Shown here: positions 16,003 to 24,149 of the stretch, piece by piece | Position numbering within the stretch: the stretch's first letter is position 1 | Layout of the letters: every line of letters starts with the position of its first letter | Assembly (NCBI GenBank): GCA_964537995.1 | Contig: CAZICW010000005.1 | Coordinates: 1 to 52,808 of the forward strand | From: JAFLUQ01 sp964537995 | Lineage (GTDB): Bacteria; Bacillota; Clostridia; UMGS1883 | Direction of reading: 5' to 3' | Length of the DNA: 52,808 nt | Notes under the pieces: generated by a model | Told to the model about the DNA's origin: nothing | Database searches by the model: none | The model's input: only the letters and a program-made list of their open reading frames with translations | Position numbers and translations under genes: made by a program

Positions 16003-18846
16003 ATGAAGGAAAATAAAATAATAATACGCGGCGCAAGGAAAAACAATCTCAAAAACGTCAGTCTGGAGCTTCCGCGCGACAAGCTGATTGTATTTACGGG
16101 TGTTTCCGGCAGCGGCAAAACCTCGCTCGCCTTTGACACCATATACGCCGAGGGGCAGCGGCGCTACGTCGAATCGCTTTCCGCTTATGCCCGTATGTTT
16201 CTCGGTCAGATGGAAAAGCCCGACGTTGACTGTATCGAGGGTCTTAGTCCGGCAATAAGCATTGACCAGAAAACCACAAGCAAAAATCCGCGTTCAACCG
16301 TCGGAACGGCAACCGAAATCTACGACTATCTCCGTCTTCTTTTCGCGCGTATAGGCGTTCCTCACTGCCCGAACTGCGGAAAGGAAATAAGAAAGCAATC
16401 GCTGGATCAGATAATCGACCGCATACTGACGCTTCCCGACGGCAGCCGTCTCCATGTTATGGCTCCCGTTGTTCGCGCAAAGAAGGGCGAACATTCCAAA
16501 ATTTTCGAGAACGCCAAAAAGAGCGGCTTTGCCCGCGTCCGTGTTGACGGAAGCCTTTATGAGCTTACCGAGGAAATTTCGCTTGAAAAAAACAAAAAGC
16601 ACAATATAGAAATAGTAATCGACCGCCTTGTCATCCGCGACGGCATAAGAAAACGCCTTGCCGACTCGCTTGAGCTTGCCTTGCACCTCGGCGGAGGAGT
16701 TGTAAAAATCTTAAACGGCGACGAGGAGCTGACCTTTTCGCAAAATTACGCTTGCGACGACTGCGGCATAAGCATAGAGGAGCTTTCTCCGCGAAGCTTT
16801 TCCTTCAACAGCCCGTTCGGAGCCTGCCCTTCGTGCGGCGGTCTGGGAGTTATAAAGCAAATCGACCCCGAGCTGGTGCTTGTCAGCGACGAGCTTTCGA
16901 TTCTGGAGGGCGCTTTTTCCGTCAGCGGCTGGCGTGCGCCCGACAAGGAAGACAGCATGGCGAACGGCTACTATAAGGCGTTGGCGAAAAAATACAATTT
17001 CAGCCTGAACACCCCCGTAAAAAAGCTGCCGAAGGAAATAGTTGACATAATTCTTTACGGTACAAAGGGCGAAAAGCTGGATGTGGAATTTAAACGAAGC
17101 GGCGGGGTCGTGCGCTACAATCTCCCCTTCGAGGGGCTTGTTCATAACCTTCAGCGCCGCTACAGCAGCACCGACAGCGACTGGGCAAAGGCGGACATCG
17201 AATCGCTCATGCGTGAAATTCCCTGCAACGCCTGCAAGGGGAAGCGGCTGCGCAAGGAAATGCTTGCGGTGACCGTCGGCGGAAAAAACATCGACGAGGT
17301 CTGCTCAATGCCCATCACGGACGAAATTGAATTTTTCCGCAATTTAAAGCTCGAAGGAAAGGATGCGGCGATTGCCGCGCAAATTCTTAAGGAAATAGAC
17401 GCAAGGCTGTTGTTTTTGAAAAATGTCGGGCTGGAATATCTCACGCTTTCACGCTCCGCGGGTACGCTTTCGGGCGGCGAAGCGCAGAGGATACGCCTTG
17501 CTACTCAAATAGGCTCGGGACTTGTCGGAGTTTTGTATATTTTGGACGAGCCGAGCATAGGGCTGCACCAGCGCGACAACGAAAAGCTGCTGGCGTCGCT
17601 GAAGCGGCTGCGCGACCTTGGAAACACTCTTATAGTCGTTGAACACGACGAGGACACAATGTATGCCGCCGATTATATTGTGGATGTCGGGCCCGGAGCA
17701 GGAGTACACGGCGGAGAAATCATTGCCGTCGGCACGCCGGAGGATATAAAGAACTGCCCACGCTCCGTGACGGGCGATTATCTCAGCGGCAGGAAACGAA
17801 TTTCCGTTCCCGAAAAGCGCCGCAAGCCCGACGGCCGGTTTCTCCGTGTCATCGGCGCGGCGGAAAACAATCTTAAATCCATAAATGTGGATATTCCGCT
17901 CGGTCAGTTTGTTTGCGTAACGGGTGTTTCCGGCAGCGGCAAAAGCTCGCTTGTGAACGAAATCATAAATAAGCGGCTCAGCTATGAGCTTAACCACAGT
18001 CACGCCATTCCCGGAAAGCACAAAGGAATTGAGGGAATCGAGCTGCTTGACAAGGTGATAAACATCGACCAGTCGCCGATAGGACGCACTCCGCGTTCAA
18101 ATCCCGCGACATACACCGGGGTTTTCAACGAGATTCGGGAGCTTTTTTCCGCCACGGCGGAAGCGAAGGCGCGCGGCTACGGCGCGGGGAGGTTCAGCTT
18201 CAACGTCCGCGGCGGACGCTGCGAAGCCTGCTCCGGCGACGGAATAATAAAAATAGAAATGAACTTTCTCCCCGACGTTTACGTTCCCTGTGAGGTATGC
18301 AAGGGCAAACGCTACAACCGCGAAACGCTGGAAGTGAAATTCAAGGACAAGAACATCGCCGACGTGCTTGACATGACGGTTGACGAGGCATTGGAGTTTT
18401 TTGACAGCATTCCCAAGATAAAGCGGAAAATACAAACGCTTTACGATGTCGGACTGGGCTATATCAAGCTCGGTCAGTCCTCAACGACGCTTTCGGGCGG
18501 CGAGGCGCAGCGCGTCAAGCTTGCGACCGAATTGAGCCGCCGCAGCACGGGACGGACAATCTATATTCTCGACGAACCGACGACCGGACTGCACACCGCC
18601 GACGTACACAAGCTCATTGACGTGCTTCAGAGCCTTGTGGATATGGGGAACACCGTCCTCGTCATAGAACACAATCTTGACGTAATCAAAACCGCCGACT
18701 ATATAATCGACCTCGGTCCCGAAGGCGGAAACGCGGGCGGAGAGGTTGTCGCCGTCGGCACGCCGGAGGAAGTCGCCCGCTGCGAACGCTCGTATACCGG
18801 CCGGTTTTTAAAGCCCATACTGGAAGCTTCCGCTTCCGTTTCATAA
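16003..18846 (+). CDS. uvrA: Excinuclease ABC subunit A
   Basis: Damage-recognition ATPase of nucleotide-excision repair. The 947-residue protein has two ABC ATPase modules, each with Walker A (GVSGSGKTSLA near 31; GVSGSGKSSLV near 645) and a signature LSGGEAQR, plus zinc-binding CxxC pairs (CDDCG/CPSCGG in the first half, CEACSGDG/CEVCKGK in the second). Length is typical. It starts 10 bases after the uvrB stop, where the junction carries a short A/G-rich repeat motif seen at two other gene junctions. Confidence 0.99.
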   Translation: MKENKIIIRGARKNNLKNVSLELPRDKLIVFTGVSGSGKTSLAFDTIYAEGQRRYVESLSAYARMFLGQMEKPDVDCIEGLSPAISIDQKTTSKNPRSTVGTATEIYDYLRLLFARIGVPHCPNCGKEIRKQSLDQIIDRILTLPDGSRLHVMAPVVRAKKGEHSKIFENAKKSGFARVRVDGSLYELTEEISLEKNKKHNIEIVIDRLVIRDGIRKRLADSLELALHLGGGVVKILNGDEELTFSQNYACDDCGISIEELSPRSFSFNSPFGACPSCGGLGVIKQIDPELVLVSDELSILEGAFSVSGWRAPDKEDSMANGYYKALAKKYNFSLNTPVKKLPKEIVDIILYGTKGEKLDVEFKRSGGVVRYNLPFEGLVHNLQRRYSSTDSDWAKADIESLMREIPCNACKGKRLRKEMLAVTVGGKNIDEVCSMPITDEIEFFRNLKLEGKDAAIAAQILKEIDARLLFLKNVGLEYLTLSRSAGTLSGGEAQRIRLATQIGSGLVGVLYILDEPSIGLHQRDNEKLLASLKRLRDLGNTLIVVEHDEDTMYAADYIVDVGPGAGVHGGEIIAVGTPEDIKNCPRSVTGDYLSGRKRISVPEKRRKPDGRFLRVIGAAENNLKSINVDIPLGQFVCVTGVSGSGKSSLVNEIINKRLSYELNHSHAIPGKHKGIEGIELLDKVINIDQSPIGRTPRSNPATYTGVFNEIRELFSATAEAKARGYGAGRFSFNVRGGRCEACSGDGIIKIEMNFLPDVYVPCEVCKGKRYNRETLEVKFKDKNIADVLDMTVDEALEFFDSIPKIKRKIQTLYDVGLGYIKLGQSSTTLSGGEAQRVKLATELSRRSTGRTIYILDEPTTGLHTADVHKLIDVLQSLVDMGNTVLVIEHNLDVIKTADYIIDLGPEGGNAGGEVVAVGTPEEVARCERSYTGRFLKPILEASASVS

Positions 18847-18880
18847 AAATAAAGCTCCGCCGCAAGAGCTATCGGAGCTT
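18843..18880 (-). terminator. Terminator after the FeoA-domain gene
   Basis: AAGCTCCG and CGGAGCTT form an 8-bp stem (18852-18880); on the minus strand it is followed by TATTTTTAT. It lies right beside the uvrA stop codon. Confidence 0.65.
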
Positions 18881-18920
18881 ATGCCGCCGACAAGCCGCAC
18901 TCCGGCTTTGTCGGTGTACA

Positions 18921-18950
18921 GGGAGCCGCTTCCGCGGCTCCCTTATTTTA
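18921..18950 (+). terminator. Terminator after uvrA
   Basis: GGGAGCCG and CGGCTCCC form an 8-bp stem with a 6-base loop (18921-18942), followed by TTATTTTAT. The T-rich tail overlaps the stop codon of the converging FeoA-domain gene. Confidence 0.7.
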
Positions 18951-19182
18951 TCCGCACGGTTACGCTTATCCTATCCGTATCCTCGCGGCGAAGCGCTATC
19001 ACCGCTCCGCGAATGCTGTATGCGCGAGGATTTCCGAATATGCCTTCAAAAAGAGGCGAAACCTCCGTTCCCTCGACCAAGCCGAGATCCATGAGCCGCC
19101 GTTTCATCGCGGCGCGTCCGTCCGAACGGACTACCGTACAGCGGGAGCCTATCGGAGCGTCGGACAGAAATATTTCCTTCAT
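18943..19182 (-). CDS. FeoA-domain protein
   Basis: A 79-residue SH3-like small protein of the FeoA family; the block MKRRLMDLGLVEGTEV and a final basic strand are typical. FeoA normally assists the ferrous iron channel FeoB in the cytoplasm, but no feoB lies next to it, so this copy may be a stand-alone partner or serve another transporter or regulator. The ATG at 19182 is preferred over one three codons upstream, because AAGGA abuts the upstream one and is nine bases from the chosen one. Confidence 0.82.
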   Translation of the reverse strand: MKEIFLSDAPIGSRCTVVRSDGRAAMKRRLMDLGLVEGTEVSPLFEGIFGNPRAYSIRGAVIALRREDTDRISVTVRIK

Positions 19183-19244
19183 CGGCAACATTCCTTATGC
19201 TTCATTCCGATAACATAGTATGAAGCCGAAAGGAATTGCGTTAC

Positions 19245-20342
19245 TCAGACGTTAAACCTAAACAGCACAATGTCTCCGTCCTTCATAACGTATTCCTTTC
19301 CCTCGCTGCGCACAAGACCCTTTTCCTTCGCCGCCGTCATGGAGCCGCAGGCAATGAGATCGTCATATGATACAACCTCGGCGCGGATAAAGCCGCGCTC
19401 AAAGTCGCTGTGAATTTTCCCCGCCGCCTGGGGAGCCTTTGTTCCGGCGGTTATCGTCCACGCGCGAACCTCAGGCTCGCCCGCGGTAAGATAGCTTATA
19501 AGTCCGAGAAGCTTGTAGCTCTTTTTAACAAGCCTGTCAAGCCCCGATTCCTCAAGCCCCATTTCCGCCAGAAAAAGCTGCTTTTCTTCGGCTTCAAGAC
19601 CGCTTATTTCTTCCTCTATTTTAGCCGAAATCGGCAAAACCTCCGCTCCCTCGGCGGCGGCAATTTCCTCCACTACGCGAACATAGGGGTTGTTTTCGAC
19701 GCCCTTGGCGAAATCGTCCTCGGCAACGTTCGCGGCGTAAAGCACGGGCTTCATCGTCAGCAGCGAAAGCTCGCGGACAACGGCTTCCTCCTCTTCGGTA
19801 TATGCAAGGCTTCGCGCGGGCTTTCCCGCCTCGAGAGCTTCCTTTACCCGCTTCCAAAGCTCCGCCTCGGCGATATATTTTTTATCGCCCGACTTCATTG
19901 CCTTCCCGACGCGCTCGATGCGCTTTTCGACGCTCTCCAAATCGGCGAAAATAAGCTCCAGCTCAATGGTTTCGATGTCGCGGGCGGGGTCAACGCTGCC
20001 GTCAACATGGACTATGTTGCTGTCGTCAAAGCAGCGGACGACGTGTACAATCGCGTCCACCTCGCGTATGTGGGAGAGAAATTTATTCCCCAGTCCCTCT
20101 CCTCGGCTCGCGCCCTTCACAAGCCCCGCAATATCCACAAATTCCACAATTGCGGGAGTTACCTTCGCGGGATTATACATTTTTGTCAGAACGTCCAGCC
20201 TTTCGTCGGGGACGGATACCACTCCGACATTCGGCTCGATTGTGCAGAACGGATAGTTTGCGCTTTCCGCTCCGGCTTGGGTTATCGCGTTGAACAATGT
20301 GCTTTTGCCCACGTTGGGCAGCCCTACAATTCCCAATTTCAT
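19245..20342 (-). CDS. ychF: Ribosome-associated GTPase/ATPase YchF (OLA1)
   Basis: Universal Obg-family P-loop protein that binds ribosomes and prefers ATP over GTP. The 365-residue protein begins MKLGIVGLPNVGKSTLFN (G1), and shows an Obg-type DIAGLVKGAS G3 region, a coiled middle domain and the C-terminal TGS domain (AWTITAGTKAPQAAGKIHSD). The ATG has GGAGG eight bases upstream. It is a single-gene unit divergent from the two-component system. Confidence 0.98.
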   Translation of the reverse strand: MKLGIVGLPNVGKSTLFNAITQAGAESANYPFCTIEPNVGVVSVPDERLDVLTKMYNPAKVTPAIVEFVDIAGLVKGASRGEGLGNKFLSHIREVDAIVHVVRCFDDSNIVHVDGSVDPARDIETIELELIFADLESVEKRIERVGKAMKSGDKKYIAEAELWKRVKEALEAGKPARSLAYTEEEEAVVRELSLLTMKPVLYAANVAEDDFAKGVENNPYVRVVEEIAAAEGAEVLPISAKIEEEISGLEAEEKQLFLAEMGLEESGLDRLVKKSYKLLGLISYLTAGEPEVRAWTITAGTKAPQAAGKIHSDFERGFIRAEVVSYDDLIACGSMTAAKEKGLVRSEGKEYVMKDGDIVLFRFNV

Positions 20343-20441
20343 CTGTGAAGCCTCCAAAATTAAACAAATGTTTACAAAATATTAACAAGGTAAATATTAT
20401 ATTAAGCTAATATGATAATGCATTATATCATAAATTTTAGA

Positions 20442-20470
20442 TTTACACAAGAGTTTTTTTGTGTTATAAT
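20442..20470 (+). promoter_or_regulatory. Sigma-A promoter of the two-component system
   Basis: TTTACA, 17-base spacer, TATAAT. The transcription start would be near 20477, which supports the TTG start at 20526 and excludes upstream in-frame ATGs. Confidence 0.75.
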
Positions 20471-20525
20471 AATCATGTACAACAAATTTCGCCGCAAAAA
20501 ACAACTTGTAAAGGAGAGAGTCAAA

Positions 20526-21242
20526 TTGAAAAAGGCACAAAAAATTCTCATAGTTGACGACGACGCCAACATCTGCGAGCTTGTGCGCCTGTATTTAAAA
20601 AAGGAGGGCTACGAAACGGTTGTCTGCAACAACGGAGAGGCGGCTCTCGAGGCGTTTGAAAAGGAAGCGCCCGACATGGCGATTCTGGACATCATGATGC
20701 CGAAAATCGACGGCATGACGGTTTGCCGCGAAATACGCAAAACAAGCGATATTCCCATAATAATGCTTACGGCGAAGGGCGAAACCTTCGACAAGGTTCT
20801 GGGACTGGAGCTTGGCGCGGACGATTACATTGTCAAGCCATTCGAGGGCAAGGAGCTTGTGGCGCGCGTGAAGGCGGTTCTGCGCAGAAGCGAACCCAAG
20901 ACCGATGACAGCGAGGAAAAAATCATCCGCTATCCGAACATCGTTATAAATCTCACAAACTATGAGCTTACCCTCGGCGACAAATCCTACGACATTCCCC
21001 CCAAGGAGCTGGAGCTGCTGTACTTCCTTGCCAGTCACCCAAACCGCGTATTCACTCGCGAACAGCTTCTGGAGGACGTATGGGGCTTCGATTACTACGG
21101 CGATTCGCGCACGGTTGACGTCCACGTCAAGCGTCTTCGCGAAAAAATGGAAGGCTACAGCGACAGTTGGAGCCTCAAGACCGTCTGGGGAGTGGGCTAT
21201 AAGTTCGAGGTTAAAACTCCAGAGGTGAACTCCGTTGGCTAA
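20526..21242 (+). CDS. OmpR/PhoB-type response regulator
   Basis: A 238-residue DNA-binding response regulator: receiver domain about 1-120 with acidic pocket VDDDAN, phospho-acceptor Asp in AILDIMMP, Thr/Lys in MLTAKG and IVKPFE; winged-helix output domain about 140-232 (REQLLEDVWGFDYYGDSRTVDVHVKRLR). The start is TTG 20526 with AAGGAGAGA upstream. It overlaps the sensor kinase by 8 bases and forms an operon with it and probably with the HtrA protease, pointing to a cell-envelope stress or wall-homeostasis role; the actual signal is unknown. Confidence 0.96.
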   Translation: MKKAQKILIVDDDANICELVRLYLKKEGYETVVCNNGEAALEAFEKEAPDMAILDIMMPKIDGMTVCREIRKTSDIPIIMLTAKGETFDKVLGLELGADDYIVKPFEGKELVARVKAVLRRSEPKTDDSEEKIIRYPNIVINLTNYELTLGDKSYDIPPKELELLYFLASHPNRVFTREQLLEDVWGFDYYGDSRTVDVHVKRLREKMEGYSDSWSLKTVWGVGYKFEVKTPEVNSVG

Positions 21243-22716
21243 AACCCTGTTCGGGAAAATTTTCCTCATGACCGTAGCGATAATTTTCGTATCCTTTATT
21301 CTCACAACCGTGCTGATGTACAGCCAGCTTGCGGAATATATCGACGAAAACCAGCTCAGCGAGCTTACCACTATTGCGGAGCATATTTCCGAGTTTACAC
21401 AGCAGCTTGTATACGAAGAAAACGACACCATACAGAATATATTTCAAAAATACATTTACAATCAGAGCCGGTATACGGGCTGTTCGATTATCATCATGGA
21501 TTCCGATTCCGAGGTTGTCGCGACGGCGGCGGACGGGGGTTCCTCCTATAACGACGGCAGCACGCCGGCAATAGATGAAAAATACGTCAAAAGAGCGCTT
21601 AAGGGCGAAAGCGTAAGCGAGGCTGTTTACGGCAAAAGCGGCAGCGAGTATATGACCGATTCCCTTCTCGCGGTGGTTCCCGTGGTCATCGAAACGGACG
21701 GCAAGGAGGTTATATGGGGCGCGGTTGCCGTAAGTAAGCCAATGCCGCAGATACGCAGATTACGCAACAACCTTATGAGCATATTTGTGCTTGCGCAGCT
21801 CGCGGCAATCCTGGTTGCGTTCCTGTTCTGCTATGTAATATCAAGGCGGATTTCCCGTCCGATAAGCCGCTTGAACGCTGCCGCGAAAGCAGTTGCGGCG
21901 GGCGATTTTACAAAAAAGGTCGCTCCGTCGTCGGGCGAGCTGGGCGAGCTTATCGCCAGCTTCAACTCCATGACGGATTCGCTTCGGGAAATTGACGAAA
22001 CGCGCAGCAGCTTTATAAGCAACGTCTCTCATGAGCTGAGAACGCCGATGACAATAATCAGCGGCTTTGTCGAGGGTATAATGGACGGCACCATTGCCGA
22101 GGAGGACAGAACAAAATATCTCGGCATAGTTTTAAGCGAAACCCAGCGTCTGAGCCGCCTTGTAACCGAGCTTCTTGAAACAAGCCGTCTTGAGAGCGGC
22201 AAAATCAAGCTTGTAATGAAGCCCTTGGACATCAACGAGCTTATACGGAAGGGAATCATAAGCTACGAACAGGCGATAACCGACAAAAAAGTCAATGTGG
22301 AAGCGGAATTTATGTATGAGCAGACCTACGCCTACGGCGACGAAGACTCAATTTACCGCGTGATTGTGAATCTTATGGACAACGCGATAAAATTCGTTCC
22401 CGAAAACGGCACGATAAAAATAAAAAGCGCCGTCAAAGGGCAGAAGGTCGAGGTTTCAATCGAAAATTCCGGCGACGGAATAAGCGAAAAGGATCTCGCC
22501 CATATATGGGATCGCTTTTATAAAACCGACAAAAGCCGCAGCATGGACAAGCGCGGTGTCGGGCTGGGTCTTTATCTTGTAAAAACCATAATGAATCAGC
22601 ACGGCAACCGCATCTGGGCGGAAAGCAAGGAGGGCGAATTTACGCGCTTCACCTTTACGCTCGACAAGGTAAACGTCAAAACAAATTCCAAGAACAGTTC
22701 TTTAAAGGAAGCTTAA
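21235..22716 (+). CDS. Sensor histidine kinase
   Basis: A 493-residue membrane kinase. Two transmembrane segments (about 8-30 and 179-201) bound an extracellular sensor of ~150 residues; a HAMP linker (201-253) follows, then HisKA with phospho-acceptor His266 in SNVSHELRTP, and a complete HATPase domain (N box NLMDNAIKF, NSGDGIS, GVGLGLYLV). The start is TTG 21235 inside the end of the regulator gene, with AGAGGTGA upstream, so translation is likely coupled. Ligand unknown. Confidence 0.96.
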   Translation: MAKTLFGKIFLMTVAIIFVSFILTTVLMYSQLAEYIDENQLSELTTIAEHISEFTQQLVYEENDTIQNIFQKYIYNQSRYTGCSIIIMDSDSEVVATAADGGSSYNDGSTPAIDEKYVKRALKGESVSEAVYGKSGSEYMTDSLLAVVPVVIETDGKEVIWGAVAVSKPMPQIRRLRNNLMSIFVLAQLAAILVAFLFCYVISRRISRPISRLNAAAKAVAAGDFTKKVAPSSGELGELIASFNSMTDSLREIDETRSSFISNVSHELRTPMTIISGFVEGIMDGTIAEEDRTKYLGIVLSETQRLSRLVTELLETSRLESGKIKLVMKPLDINELIRKGIISYEQAITDKKVNVEAEFMYEQTYAYGDEDSIYRVIVNLMDNAIKFVPENGTIKIKSAVKGQKVEVSIENSGDGISEKDLAHIWDRFYKTDKSRSMDKRGVGLGLYLVKTIMNQHGNRIWAESKEGEFTRFTFTLDKVNVKTNSKNSSLKEA

Positions 22717-22786
22717 AATCCAGTTCATATTCATGTCACAATTGCGTTTTATAATAATCCCAGATAAACAGAAAGGAATGGTTTTT

Positions 22787-24037
22787 ATGACAGATTATAA
22801 TGAGTTCAACTGGAACGAAGACGATCAGCAGGACTTTGACCGACAGACACGTCCCGTCTATACGGAAAGCGTCCTCAAGCCGAAAAGCGAAAAAAAGAAA
22901 AGCGGAAAAAGCCGTACGGTAATCGGCGTAATCTGCGGAGCGATCATCGGAAGCATGATTTCCACAGCCGCCGTTATGGGCTTTTCCTATATTTTCCCAA
23001 AGAATAACAATGTTACGATATACGAATCCGGCAGGAAGCCCTCCTCCGACGCCAACGCGACAACGGTCAGCACCGTCGTTGCCGATTCCTCCCGCGAACT
23101 GAGCGTTGAGGAAATTGCTCAGACCGTCGGTCCGGCGGTTGTCGGAATTTCCTGCACCGTTTCATACCAGAGCATTTTCGGTACACAGCAGGGAACCTCA
23201 AGCGGAAGCGGAATTGTGATAAGCGACGAGGGTTATATCGTGACGAATTATCATGTCATTGAAAGCGCGTCGGCAATAACCGTCAAATTCAACGACGGCG
23301 ACCAATGCGCCGCCGTGCTTGTGGGCGGCGACGAGCAGGCGGACATTGCCGTAATCAAAATCGAACCCACCGACACCCTGAAGGTTGCGGTTCTCGGCGA
23401 CAGCGACAGCGTTGAGGTCGGCGAGCTTGCGGTCGCGATCGGCAATCCCCTCGGCGACGAGCTTTTCGGTACGGTAACCTCCGGCATTATCAGCGGCAAG
23501 AACAGAACCGTCAAGGTTGATAACCGCGACATGATTCTTCTCCAGACAGACGCGGCGATCAACAGCGGCAACAGCGGCGGCGCGCTCATTAACAAATACG
23601 GAGAGGTTATCGGAATAAACAGCGTCAAGATTGCCTCCGGCTCAACCGAGGGACTCGGCTTCGCGATTCCCATAAACGAGGTTAAGCCCATAGTAAGCGA
23701 CCTTATAACCTACGGCTATGTTACGGGACGTCCGCTCATCGGCGTAACCGTTCAGCAAATAACCGAAAGCATTGCTTACTACAACAATCTTCCCGTTGAC
23801 CACGGTCTGTATGTTATGGGCGTAACAAGCGGCAGCGCCGCGGAAGCGGCCGGAATCCAGCGCGGCGACATAATTCTCTCCATTGACGGGCAGGAGGTAA
23901 CAACCTCGTCCGAGCTGAATGAAATCCGCGACCGTCATTCCGCCGGAGACGTTATAGTCCTAACCTTTGACCGCAACGGCGAAACCATGTCCGTAAACCT
24001 GACGCTCGGAGAGGACACCTCTTCAAAGATTAACTGA
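22787..24037 (+). CDS. HtrA/DegP-type membrane-anchored serine protease
   Basis: A 416-residue protease: cytoplasmic charged N-terminus (1-43), one transmembrane helix (about 44-66), extracellular trypsin-like domain with the complete triad His156 (TNYHVIES), Asp186 (ADIAVIK), Ser263 (GNSGGAL), and one C-terminal PDZ domain (about 305-405). It would degrade or refold damaged exported proteins. The ATG at 22787 has AAAGGA upstream at proper spacing; two earlier in-frame ATGs do not. It follows the two-component genes by 70 bases, like other envelope-stress regulons. Confidence 0.95.
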   Translation: MTDYNEFNWNEDDQQDFDRQTRPVYTESVLKPKSEKKKSGKSRTVIGVICGAIIGSMISTAAVMGFSYIFPKNNNVTIYESGRKPSSDANATTVSTVVADSSRELSVEEIAQTVGPAVVGISCTVSYQSIFGTQQGTSSGSGIVISDEGYIVTNYHVIESASAITVKFNDGDQCAAVLVGGDEQADIAVIKIEPTDTLKVAVLGDSDSVEVGELAVAIGNPLGDELFGTVTSGIISGKNRTVKVDNRDMILLQTDAAINSGNSGGALINKYGEVIGINSVKIASGSTEGLGFAIPINEVKPIVSDLITYGYVTGRPLIGVTVQQITESIAYYNNLPVDHGLYVMGVTSGSAAEAAGIQRGDIILSIDGQEVTTSSELNEIRDRHSAGDVIVLTFDRNGETMSVNLTLGEDTSSKIN

Positions 24038-24104
24038 GCATAAAAAATCGGCGCCTCGCCGCAAATCGGGATTCGGGCGATTCCCAAAGCATGAGCCGTC
24101 GATC

Positions 24105-24144
24105 AAAAGGTGCGAACCCTCGGATTCGCACCTTTTTTATTTTT
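24105..24144. terminator. Bidirectional terminator between the HtrA gene and the gyrB-like gene
   Basis: AAGGTGCGAA and TTCGCACCTT form a perfect 10-bp stem with an 8-base loop; T runs follow on both strands (TTTTTTATTTTT on plus, TTTT on minus). It separates convergent genes. Confidence 0.88.
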
Positions 24145-24149
24145 ATATG

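Noticed and set aside
14502..16142. Long minus-strand open frame opposite uvrB
   Set aside because: Antisense shadow of uvrB and the uvrA start; no family resemblance.
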